Shown: positions 15,889 to 25,985, counted from the stretch's first letter. The stretch: DNA of 34,880 nucleotides from Flammeovirgaceae bacterium UBA1842 (GCA_002338655.1 DDIU01000008.1:1-34880), one strand, 5' to 3'. A program made the numbers and translations. Notes: generated by a model not told the origin, from the letters alone.

Positions 15889-16517
15889 AATTGTAATGAG
15901 TTTAGTTTATTTATATTATCCATTCTTAGATAAGTCAATTTTAATATTCTGATTATTGGCCTGAAATATAAGAATGACAGAATATGAATACTTTCAAAAG
16001 TAATATTTAAAAACACCATAAATTGTTATAACCATCTAAAAATCAACTTCTTATCTAATATTGGTATATATTAGAATTAGTGGAATTGTACTACTAAATT
16101 GATGGAATTTACCCAGTAATTGCTTCGAAGCTCCCATTACGGGATTTCCTATGGGCAGACATTCAATAATATGACAATTCATGCAACGAAAATGAAAGTA
16201 GTGGAGGGTGATTTTGTTTCATCACATTTCATACTTAAAGCAATATATTGTCCCATCTTCCGGTATCATTCTGTCAAGGATACCATCACAAAAACATTTA
16301 AAACGCAATAAATAATGATCACACAAATTGAGTAAGTGGTTTCTGATTTCGGTTTTTAATCACTTTGCCAAAGTCCGTAGCTTATTTACAGATGTTCTGA
16401 TTCGTTGACCATTGAAAGTAAATGTCATCCAAATTGGAGCCTCCTTATTTGACTTGATTTAAGTTGACAACTTTAAAGAAACTACTTCGTGGAGGCATAC
16501 TGTTACATTCTTGGGTA
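15889..16517. other. Long intergenic region upstream of the S74 gene
   Basis: Over 600 bp without a convincing gene. The first 120 bp should hold the promoter of the surface-protein gene. Frames around 16120-16311 are open for 63 codons but show no recognisable motif. It may contain remains of lost genes from the accessory block. The right edge is the direct repeat at 16518. Confidence 0.45.
15995..16002 (-). promoter_or_regulatory. Candidate -7 box for the S74 surface-protein gene
   Basis: On the minus strand the sequence reads TACTTTTG, an exact TAnnTTTG match, about 107 bp upstream of the start codon. No clear -33 element was found. It implies a leader of roughly 100 nt. Confidence 0.4.
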
Positions 16518-16613
16518 TACATGATTACATAAACAGTTCTAGGAAGTGTTGAGTGGGAATTAGTGCTTACGCAAACCTTTTACCAGATAGGTTTTGCTTT
16601 CCTCGCCATCGGC
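16518..16613. repeat. 96-bp direct repeat, right copy (intact plsY 3' end plus flank)
   Basis: Partner of 12695-12790, 94/96 identical and in direct orientation. Its right 54 bp (16560-16613) are the functional end of plsY; its left 42 bp are the plsY downstream flank. Similarity breaks right of 16613, inside plsY. Confidence 0.95.
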
Positions 16614-17210
16614 TATGCGCTTGATGTTCTTATTGTGTGTCCAAACGATGACCACAAAAAGGAAAAATCCGAAAATAATCAGCAAAGGTTCACTGGTTTT
16701 AAACCTTGGCACTAAAAGTAGAAGGCTTGGGAAAGTTAATGCCCCTAGTATGGAGGCCAATGAAACGTATTTAGAAATTAGCAGGGTAATCAAAAATATC
16801 ACAATACAAAGCAAAGCGACTTCATACTGAATGGCTATCATCATCCCTAATAAGGTGGCCACACCTTTACCTCCTTTAAAGTTTAAAAAAATCGAAAATA
16901 TATGCCCTACAACGGCCATTACACCCATTATAAGTTTAAAGGTGATCAAATTATGCTCTTCAATAAAATGAAATCTCAATAGCAGCAAGGCTATTGACGT
17001 GGCCAACAGGCCTTTGATGATATCGCCAAGCATAACTATAGTTCCTGCACGTTTGCCCAATACCCTAAAGGTATTTGTTGCCCCGGGATTCCCACTTCCG
17101 TGCTCACGTACGTCCAATCCATATAATGCTTTACCAAACCAAACTGCAGTGGGGATAGAGCCCACAATATATGCTAGAAAAAAACCAATCAGTACGGGTG
17201 CAATAGTCAT
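16560..17210 (-). CDS. plsY: Acyl-phosphate:glycerol-3-phosphate acyltransferase PlsY
   Basis: Integral inner-membrane enzyme that transfers an acyl group from acyl-phosphate to glycerol-3-phosphate, the first acylation in phospholipid synthesis. The 216-residue length is normal, with five to six membrane helices. The three conserved loops are visible: SIPTAVWFGKALYGLDVREHGSGNPG compressed as S-I-P-T and GSGNPGATN (about residues 37-46), GHIFSIFLNFKGGKGVAT (about 101-118), and an HNKNIKRI segment near the end. The last 17 codons are duplicated at 12737-12790. The neighbouring upstream gene (81 bp away) encodes a large secreted protein. Confidence 0.96.
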   Translation of the reverse strand: MTIAPVLIGFFLAYIVGSIPTAVWFGKALYGLDVREHGSGNPGATNTFRVLGKRAGTIVMLGDIIKGLLATSIALLLLRFHFIEEHNLITFKLIMGVMAVVGHIFSIFLNFKGGKGVATLLGMMIAIQYEVALLCIVIFLITLLISKYVSLASILGALTFPSLLLLVPRFKTSEPLLIIFGFFLFVVIVWTHNKNIKRIADGEESKTYLVKGLRKH

Positions 17211-17291
17211 AAAATTTCAGAAATTTCTAATTAAAAAAATATTGGTACTTTGAAATAATAGGCCATCAAATATAATAAAAATCATCCGCTC

Positions 17292-20200
17292 TTAAAAGCC
17301 ATCATCGTCATCTTCGAAGCCATCATCTTCGTCTGTAGGAACAGAACCGTCTTCGGTCTTTGGCACTTCTTCTTGCAATTCAGAATCCAGTTGATAGATG
17401 TCATCGATTCCATAATATTGCAACCTGAAACGGTTAATAAAATTAAGGGTTTCGGCTTTGTCAGCAGGGGCAAATACCAATTCACCAATTTTTGCTTTTG
17501 CTCCATTGCTTTTTTTGCTGATCAACTGATTGAAAGCATTGTTAGACGAGAACATCAGCAGCCTATTGTCTTCGTAACTAAAGAAATACCATGAGTCTGG
17601 TGAGGCTTTGATAAACAAATTCATGCCTGTTGCTCCGTCCTCATTTCTTTTTACTTCGAAAAATCCCTCAAAGGCACCATTTACATCATTGCGTTGTATG
17701 TTGGACATCCCTATTTTTCCTTCACTATAAAAAGCCTTTTGGTCTACCGACCATTTCATATCAATATTGGGTAACACTAATGATGCGGATGTTTCTTTGG
17801 TAAACCCAGCTAGGGAAGTATATTCCTGTAAAGACCTTGCCTCATATTCTTTAGCCGCTCTTTCACCTGACACATCTGCCAACTTATACAGCAGTTGAGT
17901 TTGATCGCCAAGACCCTCAGGTACACCCAAATTATTGAGCACATCCAAGAAATCCCGAGCCATCATATCAAATGCCTGGGTAGGCACCAGCCCAAAATTT
18001 ATGGAGAAGAAGGTATTAAGATTGAAATCAAGGTTATTTAAATTGCCATTACCTATTACGGAACTTACTACTGTAACCTCCTTTTTGGGCTCCATGAAGT
18101 TTGCCCTTCCTTCAAATATTATTTCTGAAGTGCGGTGATTATACCTAAAGATCTGTCCTTGAAATGTTTTGCCCGCTACTTTGGCTGTATCTTCGATGGC
18201 AAACTCCCGCTTCTTTTTATCATAATAAAGAATACCACTCGGGGTGAAAAAATCATCGTCATCAGGGGTGAATTTCTCAGTAATGAAGGTGCTGTATAAA
18301 CTGTTGTCACCAGCTGAAAAATGTAGCCCCGCTTCAAGCCTTTTGCCTTCTTCTGTCACCGCATTGTTATAATTTATTGCTACTTCCGTTTGGTCAGCAC
18401 TACTGGCATATTTTATCCATGTATTGTAGCCTGATTCTTCCATATCAAGTTTAATGAAGCCATCCAACTCCATGGCAGGTTTGTTGGCATACAAGGTCAT
18501 GTCCCCTTTAAAATACATTCCTGAGGAGACCACAAGATTTTGGCTCTCCGTTACCGAACCATTGGCCACAGTATGTAATTCGAACTGGTTTTCCTTTTTT
18601 CTGGCGTTGGGGTTTTCAATGCTTTCCAGCCTAAAGTTTTCCATTTTTATTGGAATGGTATCAAGTTCACTATTAACGAACTGGTAGGTAGCATAACCAG
18701 AAAATTCATTTCTGGAAACAATATCTATAACCCCTTCAGTGAGCCTATGGTAGCCATTCAAGGTATCAAGTATGATGGTGGTATTGATTAGCCTACCAAT
18801 TTTTGCGTTTTCCAGAATTAACACCTCATTATTCTCGGGGGTAATTTTAGCATCGGCTACTATAATATACGGAATGCCCGTAACCTTTAACTCTAAAGAA
18901 TTGATGTCATATTCAGCTCCAGTAGCACTAAACCTTAAGGAATCCAAGTCTTTTCTGGTAGTGTAGAAATAAGAATTTTTGAGAGGAACATTATCTGGCT
19001 TAGTCATGGTGATTTTCTGTGCGTTCAAATCCCAGCGCGCCTCGGTTATTGACGTTTTAAACTGAGCATAGGGAAATGCTATTGCGGCTTCACCTTCTAC
19101 TTCTGGGCTTATAATGGCATAGTTATCCTCCAAGTCGAATTTAACCCTTACATCATCCCCACTCAGAGCAGGCTTATCGGGGTTATCAGATTTCAATGTA
19201 AAGTCTGTATGTCTTGAGTTAAAACTATCATGTTCTAATGTGATTTGTTTAGAAACAGACTCAGAACCCCGGGTTTCCAATGTGCCTGATCCAAATACTC
19301 CTGCATTACTTACTATGGCCTTCCCATCCAGTGAGGCGGTTTGATCGTAAAATTGAAAGGGCTCGTCCACATTTTCGATGTACATACTGTCCTTTTTAGG
19401 AAGCCAGTGCATTTTATAATTGTTCAGTGTAGCCTGTGGAAAGGTGATTCCATTATATTCTTCTTTCTTGATTTCCACATAATCACCCGTTGCTGTTACC
19501 GAGTCGGGGTAAAAAATGAATTCATCTGATTCCATAGAAGTAGTTAGGAAATCAATTCGCCCATCTCCCCTAATTCCGGTTTTATTAAGCTTAAGATCAT
19601 TATAAAAACGGCCTTCCCCTTCATAAAGCTGGTAGCCTTCTGGTGGCACTTTATGACTAAATCCCAGTGAAAAGTCTTTTTGAATGGCTAGCCGCTCTTT
19701 AAATACAGGGAACATCCCACTCGACACAAATGTGCCCTCAAATGCAATGGCGGAGGCATCTGCTCCTCCCAAGCTATCCAGGTCAAACGGTGGCACCAAA
19801 AAATACATCGACTTGTCATACACCCCACCAAGCACTTCCTTCCTGTCGAAATAAACCACACCACCTTTATCAGAGTTGAATCGTGGGTAATTGAGGTACT
19901 TGACCTTGCTCGACTTGTTACTGGGCTTATTGATATACAATGTACCCGATGAACTTTGCAGATTGTTGGCCACACTGCCATCACTTGTAGTGGAATCAGC
20001 AGATACCAAAGAGTTATCTACTTTCCTTCTGCCATTACCCCCACGGCTGTTCTCATCTTTTACATAAAAACGGATGGAATCAATATTATTTAGATAGATT
20101 AAAAAAGAGTCGTATTTAAAAGTAAACTCCTTACCGATATATTCGAAATTACCTGCGAGAACATGTCCGTTAAAAGTGAAATCCCGATCTTTTAAGAAGG

Positions 20201-22133
20201 TAATCTCGCTACTATCTGGTTCTATAATTACATTAAGGGAGTCACTTATTTTAAAACTATTTACTCCCCGCACAGTCATTGATCTTTTTAGAAAATTGAA
20301 TGTAAGGTTGGGCTTTTTATTGGTTACTGATGCCAGTATAATATTATCATAATCCTTATCCCCATTTTTGGAATCATAAAGATGAAATGCTTTTTTCTTT
20401 ACTGTAATTAAATCGGATTGTGAGTCATATCCAATGAGTCCCTTTTGTGCAAGCCCTACCATGGCACCCTTAATCAGCCTTACATCTTTGTTATAATGTT
20501 TGGCCAGGTCACTCACATAAAACTGATCAGTGCCTTTGATATTGGCATAAACCACGGCTATGCCCAATGGGTTAAATGGATACACCCTATCCCCCAATGA
20601 TCGATAATCCTCATAATTATAATGATCAGAAGATTCGATATAAGCAGGAATGATGTTGCGTGCTTGAAGGATAGACGCATCTAGACTATCGGCATTTAAA
20701 TCCCACCGCATAATGTCAGCTGTAAAATCGAGATTGAAAAAGGTAGATGTAAAGGGCGTATTTCTAAATGCCCCTTTGTCTTTCTGCACAACCAACTGCC
20801 GTTTATTATAATCATACTTAATCCTGACTGCGGGGTGGTAGATAGAATCATTGCCTTGGTAAATAACCAGTCCCGCGCGATCGGCTATGATAGTGGAGTC
20901 TTTAAACTCAAAAATATTGGCTTTAGCTTTAAATTTTATAGAACTCTTATCTTGTACCTCAATGCGTGAATAGCTTCCCAACAGAGAGGCACTCTTTATT
21001 TTAGGCCCATCAAGTGTAAACCCGCCTTTATAGATAAGCCCTTCTCCAAGATTTTTAATCCTTATATTGCTGTAATACGACTTAAACCTAGGATATCTTG
21101 ATGCCTTTGTTGAATCATGGCGTACACTTTTATATTCAAATACTCCTTCAACCGGCTCATTTAGTTTATCCAAATAGGTAAGCTTTGCCCCTTCAGCAGA
21201 AAGCTGTGCTTTGGAAACATCCAAACTATATTCTGAAAGCCGGCAAAAAACAGAATCTGGACTTAACCCCGCCAAAGACCAGTCAAATTTGCCCCCTTTT
21301 CCAACAAAAGTATTGGTTTTGATAATGTAATCACCCGATGAGTTTTCTAGAAAAACGGAATCATAAGGAGTTACAAAATTGAGGGTGAGTGTTTCAAATC
21401 GTACTACCGCCCCCTCTACTATCGGCATGGTAGATGCTCCCCGCACGGCATCGATCATTGCCTGATCTTCATCATAGGGGGTCTGTTCTTCATATTCATC
21501 ATAATAATAAGACGTATCGGCATCATCCCATTCTGTGTCCCAGTCGCTGTCATCCGGCTCCTGATCCAAGTCATCAAACCATTCATCTTCTGCGGGGGCA
21601 GGTTCTTCCACCACCTCCTCAATAAGTGGCGGCTCTATAAACTCAAAGTAATAGTCTGCCTCACCTATGAACAACTTGTTGGATTTAGCAAAAAATAAAG
21701 CTCTATTGGCAAAAAAGGAAGTCGAGAAATTCAGGAATTTGATAATGTCCTCATTTTTATAAGTGGCAATAACCCTTCCTGCTGTATTTAAATAATCTGT
21801 AATCTTTTGGTTATCAGCGGCTTCTATTTGAATGGCATTGACCAGTGCCGCGCAATAGGCCTCTTGATAAGGCCGCACTTTCAATTTTTTGTCTTCAAGT
21901 GCCTTCATTTGCGAAACTACTTTTTTCTGCTGATCAAGTCCGAGTTGCGACCATATCAGGGCAAAATTATCACCTACCTCCATTGCTCTTGCTGCACGGG
22001 TATTATTGAGAATCACACTTACGGAGTCACCGAAAATGGCAGGGTCGTCAGGCAATACCTTTTTCTGGGCATGCAATATGCCAGAGCAAAGTAGGAGTAA
22101 GCTTAGGAGATATGGTTTTGTGTGAGATATCAT
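17292..22133 (-). CDS. Very large secreted beta-rich protein of unknown function
   Basis: A 1613-residue protein with a signal peptide at 1-23 ending in ILHAQ. Residues 24-170 are helical. A strikingly acidic, tyrosine- and tryptophan-containing linker spans 172-224. The bulk (about 225-1500) is made of short beta strands with recurring phrases such as F-K-D-S-T-I-I-A-D, KMDMEESG-like turns and alternating polar/hydrophobic pattern, in style similar to OstA/LptD or intracellular-membrane AsmA-like beta structures. The C-terminus ends in a second acidic tail finishing DDDDGF. No enzyme motif, lipobox or T9SS sorting domain was found. The gene lies between prmA and plsY on the same strand. It is probably periplasmic or outer-membrane associated; no function is assigned. 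Confidence 0.8.
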   Translation of the reverse strand: MISHTKPYLLSLLLLCSGILHAQKKVLPDDPAIFGDSVSVILNNTRAARAMEVGDNFALIWSQLGLDQQKKVVSQMKALEDKKLKVRPYQEAYCAALVNAIQIEAADNQKITDYLNTAGRVIATYKNEDIIKFLNFSTSFFANRALFFAKSNKLFIGEADYYFEFIEPPLIEEVVEEPAPAEDEWFDDLDQEPDDSDWDTEWDDADTSYYYDEYEEQTPYDEDQAMIDAVRGASTMPIVEGAVVRFETLTLNFVTPYDSVFLENSSGDYIIKTNTFVGKGGKFDWSLAGLSPDSVFCRLSEYSLDVSKAQLSAEGAKLTYLDKLNEPVEGVFEYKSVRHDSTKASRYPRFKSYYSNIRIKNLGEGLIYKGGFTLDGPKIKSASLLGSYSRIEVQDKSSIKFKAKANIFEFKDSTIIADRAGLVIYQGNDSIYHPAVRIKYDYNKRQLVVQKDKGAFRNTPFTSTFFNLDFTADIMRWDLNADSLDASILQARNIIPAYIESSDHYNYEDYRSLGDRVYPFNPLGIAVVYANIKGTDQFYVSDLAKHYNKDVRLIKGAMVGLAQKGLIGYDSQSDLITVKKKAFHLYDSKNGDKDYDNIILASVTNKKPNLTFNFLKRSMTVRGVNSFKISDSLNVIIEPDSSEITFLKDRDFTFNGHVLAGNFEYIGKEFTFKYDSFLIYLNNIDSIRFYVKDENSRGGNGRRKVDNSLVSADSTTSDGSVANNLQSSSGTLYINKPSNKSSKVKYLNYPRFNSDKGGVVYFDRKEVLGGVYDKSMYFLVPPFDLDSLGGADASAIAFEGTFVSSGMFPVFKERLAIQKDFSLGFSHKVPPEGYQLYEGEGRFYNDLKLNKTGIRGDGRIDFLTTSMESDEFIFYPDSVTATGDYVEIKKEEYNGITFPQATLNNYKMHWLPKKDSMYIENVDEPFQFYDQTASLDGKAIVSNAGVFGSGTLETRGSESVSKQITLEHDSFNSRHTDFTLKSDNPDKPALSGDDVRVKFDLEDNYAIISPEVEGEAAIAFPYAQFKTSITEARWDLNAQKITMTKPDNVPLKNSYFYTTRKDLDSLRFSATGAEYDINSLELKVTGIPYIIVADAKITPENNEVLILENAKIGRLINTTIILDTLNGYHRLTEGVIDIVSRNEFSGYATYQFVNSELDTIPIKMENFRLESIENPNARKKENQFELHTVANGSVTESQNLVVSSGMYFKGDMTLYANKPAMELDGFIKLDMEESGYNTWIKYASSADQTEVAINYNNAVTEEGKRLEAGLHFSAGDNSLYSTFITEKFTPDDDDFFTPSGILYYDKKKREFAIEDTAKVAGKTFQGQIFRYNHRTSEIIFEGRANFMEPKKEVTVVSSVIGNGNLNNLDFNLNTFFSINFGLVPTQAFDMMARDFLDVLNNLGVPEGLGDQTQLLYKLADVSGERAAKEYEARSLQEYTSLAGFTKETSASLVLPNIDMKWSVDQKAFYSEGKIGMSNIQRNDVNGAFEGFFEVKRNEDGATGMNLFIKASPDSWYFFSYEDNRLLMFSSNNAFNQLISKKSNGAKAKIGELVFAPADKAETLNFINRFRLQYYGIDDIYQLDSELQEEVPKTEDGSVPTDEDDGFEDDDDGF

Positions 22134-22234
22134 TAACCCCTGAAATTCTTAAATAAATGTGAATATACCAATTTAGCAATTGGGTTTGAGGGTGGAGTTA
22201 CTAACGTAAAAATAGCCTTAAAGATTGTTAATCC

Positions 22235-23071
22235 TCAATTTTTAACAAAGATCAATGAGGACCAATCATTTTTATTGCTGCTACTCTGGTGCTTTAGCCC
22301 AAATTCAGCGGCTTTTTCGATAATATCCTTATCGTCAGTGACATAGAATCCACTTAGTATCAATAGCCCCTTATCGTACAAAACTTGGGCATATTCTTTC
22401 ATTTCTTCCAACAGGACGTTCTTGTTAATATTGGCAAGAATGATATCAAACTCACCTTTTAGTTCAATCGTATTTATTGTACCACCCAGCACGGTTATAT
22501 TTTTACAATTGTTGAGTTCTACGTTTTCAGGTGCATTTTCTATGCTCCAATCGTCAATATCATAAGCAACAATCTCTTTGGCGCCCAACTTTTCAGCCAT
22601 TATGGCCAATATGGCTGTGCCACAGCCAGCGTCCAATACCCGCTTGCCTCCATGATCAATTTGCATTTGGTTTTTGAGCATCAAATAGGTGGTAGAGTGA
22701 TGTCCCGTTCCAAATGACATTTTTGGTGTAATGACAATCTCATATTCAAAATCACCCAAATCCTTGTGAAATGTGGCCCGTACCAGACATTTATCTTCTA
22801 CTATAATTGGGTCATAGTTTTTCTCCCACTCTTCGTTCCAGTTTTTATTCTCAAATTCAGAAGTAGAGTAAGTTATTTGGGCATCGGGATAGCGTATAAT
22901 TAAATCGTCTAATACCTTTTTATCAAAATCATTGATGAGCTGGTAAGCATCAAGGCCTTCTTCCGTCTCCATCATGGAGTCAAAATCCATGTCATTAAGC
23001 TCGGCTATAAGAATCTCCTTAAATTCATCAGTGCAGATGAATTTAAACTCCATGTATTTTACCGGCTTCAT
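22235..23071 (-). CDS. prmA: Ribosomal protein L11 methyltransferase PrmA
   Basis: SAM-dependent trimethylation of ribosomal protein bL11 at lysine residues. At 278 residues it is close to the family length. The N-terminal substrate-recognition domain (1-95) contains NWNEEWEKNYDPI. The catalytic domain has KMSFGTGHHSTT (family hallmark), SAM motif I VLDAGCGTAILAIMAEKLGA, and ANINKNVLLEEM in place of the more usual NxxxxxL motif. The start codon overlaps the tpiA stop by one base (TAATG), indicating coupled translation. An alternative ATG lies six codons inside (MEFKF). Confidence 0.94.
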   Translation of the reverse strand: MKPVKYMEFKFICTDEFKEILIAELNDMDFDSMMETEEGLDAYQLINDFDKKVLDDLIIRYPDAQITYSTSEFENKNWNEEWEKNYDPIIVEDKCLVRATFHKDLGDFEYEIVITPKMSFGTGHHSTTYLMLKNQMQIDHGGKRVLDAGCGTAILAIMAEKLGAKEIVAYDIDDWSIENAPENVELNNCKNITVLGGTINTIELKGEFDIILANINKNVLLEEMKEYAQVLYDKGLLILSGFYVTDDKDIIEKAAEFGLKHQSSSNKNDWSSLIFVKN

Positions 23072-23832
23072 TAAAAGGACTTTACGATATCGGTAAAGTC
23101 ACGTGATTTTAAGGCTGCCCCACCTATTAGCCCGCCATCAACATCCGGACAGGAAAATAACTCTTTAGCGTTATCGGGTTTGCAGCTACCACCATAAAGT
23201 ATGGAAAGGCTTTCGGCAATTTCCCCTCCATATTGGCCAGCTATAAATTTGCGTATTGCAGCATGTACCTCTTGCGCTTGTTCTGAAGTGGCTGTTTTAC
23301 CCGTTCCAATTGCCCAAATAGGCTCATAAGCTATTACTATTTTTGAGAATTGTTCTTCATTTAAATGAAACAAGCTCTCTTTTATCTGATTGCATATAAA
23401 TGCTTCGTACTTACCCGATTCACGAATATCAAGTGATTCTCCACAGCAAAATATGGGAAGCAGATTGTTTTCAAGTGCTATGTCTATTTTACTGGCCAGT
23501 TGTAAGTTGCTTTCATTAAAGTACTCCCTTCTTTCACTGTGCCCCACCAAAACGTACGATACTCCAACTGAGGCAAGCATCTCAGCGGAAATTTCACCGG
23601 TAAAAGCACCTGACTTATGTTGACTACAATTCTGGGCCCCCAGAAAGATTCTATCAGCATTTTTTATCTGACCATTGAGTTGGGTTAAATGTATATATGG
23701 TGGTGCCAATATTACTTTAACATCACCACGTACCTCATCGGCCACCATATTGACTATCTCGGTGGTTAACTTCAGCCCTTCATTGAGGGTTTTGTTCATT
23801 TTCCAGTTGCCAGCTACTATTTTTTGTCTCAT
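23071..23832 (-). CDS. tpiA: Triosephosphate isomerase
   Basis: Interconverts dihydroxyacetone phosphate and glyceraldehyde 3-phosphate in glycolysis and gluconeogenesis. The 253-residue TIM barrel has all catalytic landmarks: GNWKMN (Lys11), VLVGHSERR (His near 97), and AYEPIWAIGTGKTA (Glu near 168 and the flexible loop 6), then SILYGGSCKPDN and the phosphate-binding GLIGGAALK. It is followed at once by prmA (one-base overlap) and preceded 59 bp away by recG on the same strand. Confidence 0.98.
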   Translation of the reverse strand: MRQKIVAGNWKMNKTLNEGLKLTTEIVNMVADEVRGDVKVILAPPYIHLTQLNGQIKNADRIFLGAQNCSQHKSGAFTGEISAEMLASVGVSYVLVGHSERREYFNESNLQLASKIDIALENNLLPIFCCGESLDIRESGKYEAFICNQIKESLFHLNEEQFSKIVIAYEPIWAIGTGKTATSEQAQEVHAAIRKFIAGQYGGEIAESLSILYGGSCKPDNAKELFSCPDVDGGLIGGAALKSRDFTDIVKSF

Positions 23833-23891
23833 ATCTCTTGTTTATAAGGCTCGCAAAGATATCGATTTAAGTTAATACAATCTTAATCCCC

Positions 23892-25985
23892 CTAGCTTAT
23901 CCTACTCCAATTGATGGCACTTTTCTTCATTGAAGCAATTTGATATTTAATATTGGCATTTTCTTCCTTTTGCAGTGTAGGATCATCATCCAAAATAGCA
24001 AGTGCTGCCTCACGTGCAGCCTGAAGAATTTTACCGTCTTTTCCCAAATCAGCAATGAGCAGGTCCAGCACGCCACTTTGCTGTGTGCCCATCAAATCGC
24101 CAGGGCCGCGTAACTGCAAATCAGTATCGGCTATTTCAAAACCGTTATTTGTCCGTACCATAGTCTCCAGCCTAACGCGCCCATCTTGCGACAGCTTATA
24201 GTTGGAAATGAGTATACAATAGGACTGATCGGCCCCACGCCCCACACGTCCACGCAACTGGTGCAATTGTGCCAGTCCAAACCGTTCGGCATTCTCAATG
24301 ATCATCACTGAAGCATTTGGAACATTTACGCCAACTTCTATGACGGTAGTGGCTACCATTATTTTTGTTTCACCTTTTACAAAGCGGTTCATTTCATACT
24401 CCTTGGCCTCAGTTTTCATTTTCCCGTGAAGGATACTTAGGGGCACATCTGGGAAAGCCCGTGCTACACTTTCATAGCCATCCATTAAATCTTTTAAATC
24501 CAGTTTTTCAGATTCCTCTATTAATGGATACACAATATACACCTGTCGGCCCAATGCTATTTGTTCCTTTATAAAGCTGTTAACCTTCAATCGGTTAGCG
24601 TCATATCGATGAATCGTCTTAATTGGCTTTCGGCCTGCCGGAAGCTCATCTATTGTGGAGATATCCAAATCACCATAAAGGGTCATCGCCAAAGTTCGTG
24701 GGATAGGGGTGGCAGTCATTACCAATACATGCGGGAAAATGCCTTCATTTTTCTGCCATAACCTAGAGCGTTGGGCCACGCCAAATCGATGTTGCTCATC
24801 AACAATGGCCAAACCCAAATTCTTAAACTGAACTATCTCCTCCAATAAAGCATGGGTCCCTACTAATATATGCAGCTCCCCAGTCCGTAAATATTCATGG
24901 ATAATTTTGCGTTCACTTTTCTTTGTTGAGCCTGTAAGAAGTGCTATCCGTAAGCCCATTTTATCGGCAAACTCTTTTAATCCATGGTAATGCTGGGTAG
25001 CTAAAATTTCCGTTGGTGCCATGAGTGCCCCCTGTGTGTCGCACCCTATTGCTATGAGCATACATATAAAGGCTACAATGGTTTTACCGCTGCCTACATC
25101 ACCTTGCAATAGCCTGTTCATCTGATTGCCAGATCGCAGATCACGGTAAATTTCCTTGATTACCCGCTTCTGTGCATTAGTAAGTTCAAAGGGCAAATGT
25201 TCATTGTAAAATTTATTGAGCAGTTCTGCCTTATTGAATACCATACCCTTGAACTTGTCAATTCTGGCCAGTTTAAGCTTCAAAAGCCTAATCTGGACGT
25301 AAAAGAGCTCCTCAAATTTTAACCTGAATTGTGCTCTTTGCAGCGTTTCAGGTGTTTCTGGGAAGTGAACATAAGCGATGGACTCATTTTTATCCATCAA
25401 ACTATACCTCTCCCTAATTTGAACAGGAAGTGTTTCTTTAATCCGTTTTACGGCTTCGGGCAGTAGTACTCTCTGCAATTTGGCTATGGCCTTACTATCA
25501 AGGTATTTCCTTTTTAATAGCTCGGTAGTGGAATAGACAGGTTGCAGATATCCAGCTTCTAGGTTTTGCTGACTTGCAATTTCAATTTCAGGGTGGGCAA
25601 TATTCAGTTTAGAACCGAACAGATTTGGCTTACCATAAACCACATATTCCACTCCCGGCTGAATTTTTTTGAGCATCCATTGTGCCCCTTGAAACCACAC
25701 CAGTTCTATCTCCCCTGTTTCATCCACCAAATAGGCTTTCAATCTCCGTTTTCTAGGAGGACCCTGCATTTCATAATGTCTTATTCGGCCTTTCAGCTGA
25801 ATGTAGGGCATACTGCCGTTGGCCTCACTTATAGTATGAAATTTTGTGCGGTCTTCATGTCGGAAAGGATAATACTGGACTAAATCCCCAAAAGTAAAAA
25901 TGCCCAGTTCCTTATTGAGCAGCACTGCTTTTTGTGGGCCAACCCCCTTGAGGAATTCTATTTTAGTATCGAAGAAGTTTTGCAT
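23892..25985 (-). CDS. recG: ATP-dependent DNA helicase RecG
   Basis: A branch-migration helicase that processes stalled replication forks and Holliday junctions. The 697-residue length matches. The N-terminal wedge/OB domain (about 1-260) begins with the helix-hairpin GVGPQKA. Superfamily 2 motifs follow: GDVGSGKT (I), APTEILA (Ia), VGTHALL and VDEQHRFG (II), MTATPIPRTLA (III), an ILHGKM stretch (IV), MVATTVIEVGVNVPNAS (V) and QLRGRVGRG (VI), then LRGPGDLMGTQQSG of the C-terminal TRG region. The start codon directly abuts the hepT stop, so in this genome recG is likely transcribed with the toxin-antitoxin pair. Confidence 0.97.
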   Translation of the reverse strand: MQNFFDTKIEFLKGVGPQKAVLLNKELGIFTFGDLVQYYPFRHEDRTKFHTISEANGSMPYIQLKGRIRHYEMQGPPRKRRLKAYLVDETGEIELVWFQGAQWMLKKIQPGVEYVVYGKPNLFGSKLNIAHPEIEIASQQNLEAGYLQPVYSTTELLKRKYLDSKAIAKLQRVLLPEAVKRIKETLPVQIRERYSLMDKNESIAYVHFPETPETLQRAQFRLKFEELFYVQIRLLKLKLARIDKFKGMVFNKAELLNKFYNEHLPFELTNAQKRVIKEIYRDLRSGNQMNRLLQGDVGSGKTIVAFICMLIAIGCDTQGALMAPTEILATQHYHGLKEFADKMGLRIALLTGSTKKSERKIIHEYLRTGELHILVGTHALLEEIVQFKNLGLAIVDEQHRFGVAQRSRLWQKNEGIFPHVLVMTATPIPRTLAMTLYGDLDISTIDELPAGRKPIKTIHRYDANRLKVNSFIKEQIALGRQVYIVYPLIEESEKLDLKDLMDGYESVARAFPDVPLSILHGKMKTEAKEYEMNRFVKGETKIMVATTVIEVGVNVPNASVMIIENAERFGLAQLHQLRGRVGRGADQSYCILISNYKLSQDGRVRLETMVRTNNGFEIADTDLQLRGPGDLMGTQQSGVLDLLIADLGKDGKILQAAREAALAILDDDPTLQKEENANIKYQIASMKKSAINWSRIS

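Noticed and set aside
16120..16311. 63-codon plus-strand open frame in the long intergenic region
   Set aside because: No recognisable motif, no promoter box and composition like its surroundings. It could be a remnant, but nothing supports a gene.
12691..16613. A transposon or prophage explanation with its own transposase or integrase
   Set aside because: No transposase, recombinase or integrase motif is present on either strand between the repeats, so any mobilisation must be in trans or the structure is a duplication.
21434..21625. Plus-strand open frame opposite the acidic linker of the large protein
   Set aside because: His/Pro-rich translation arises from the reversed Asp/Glu codons of the real gene.
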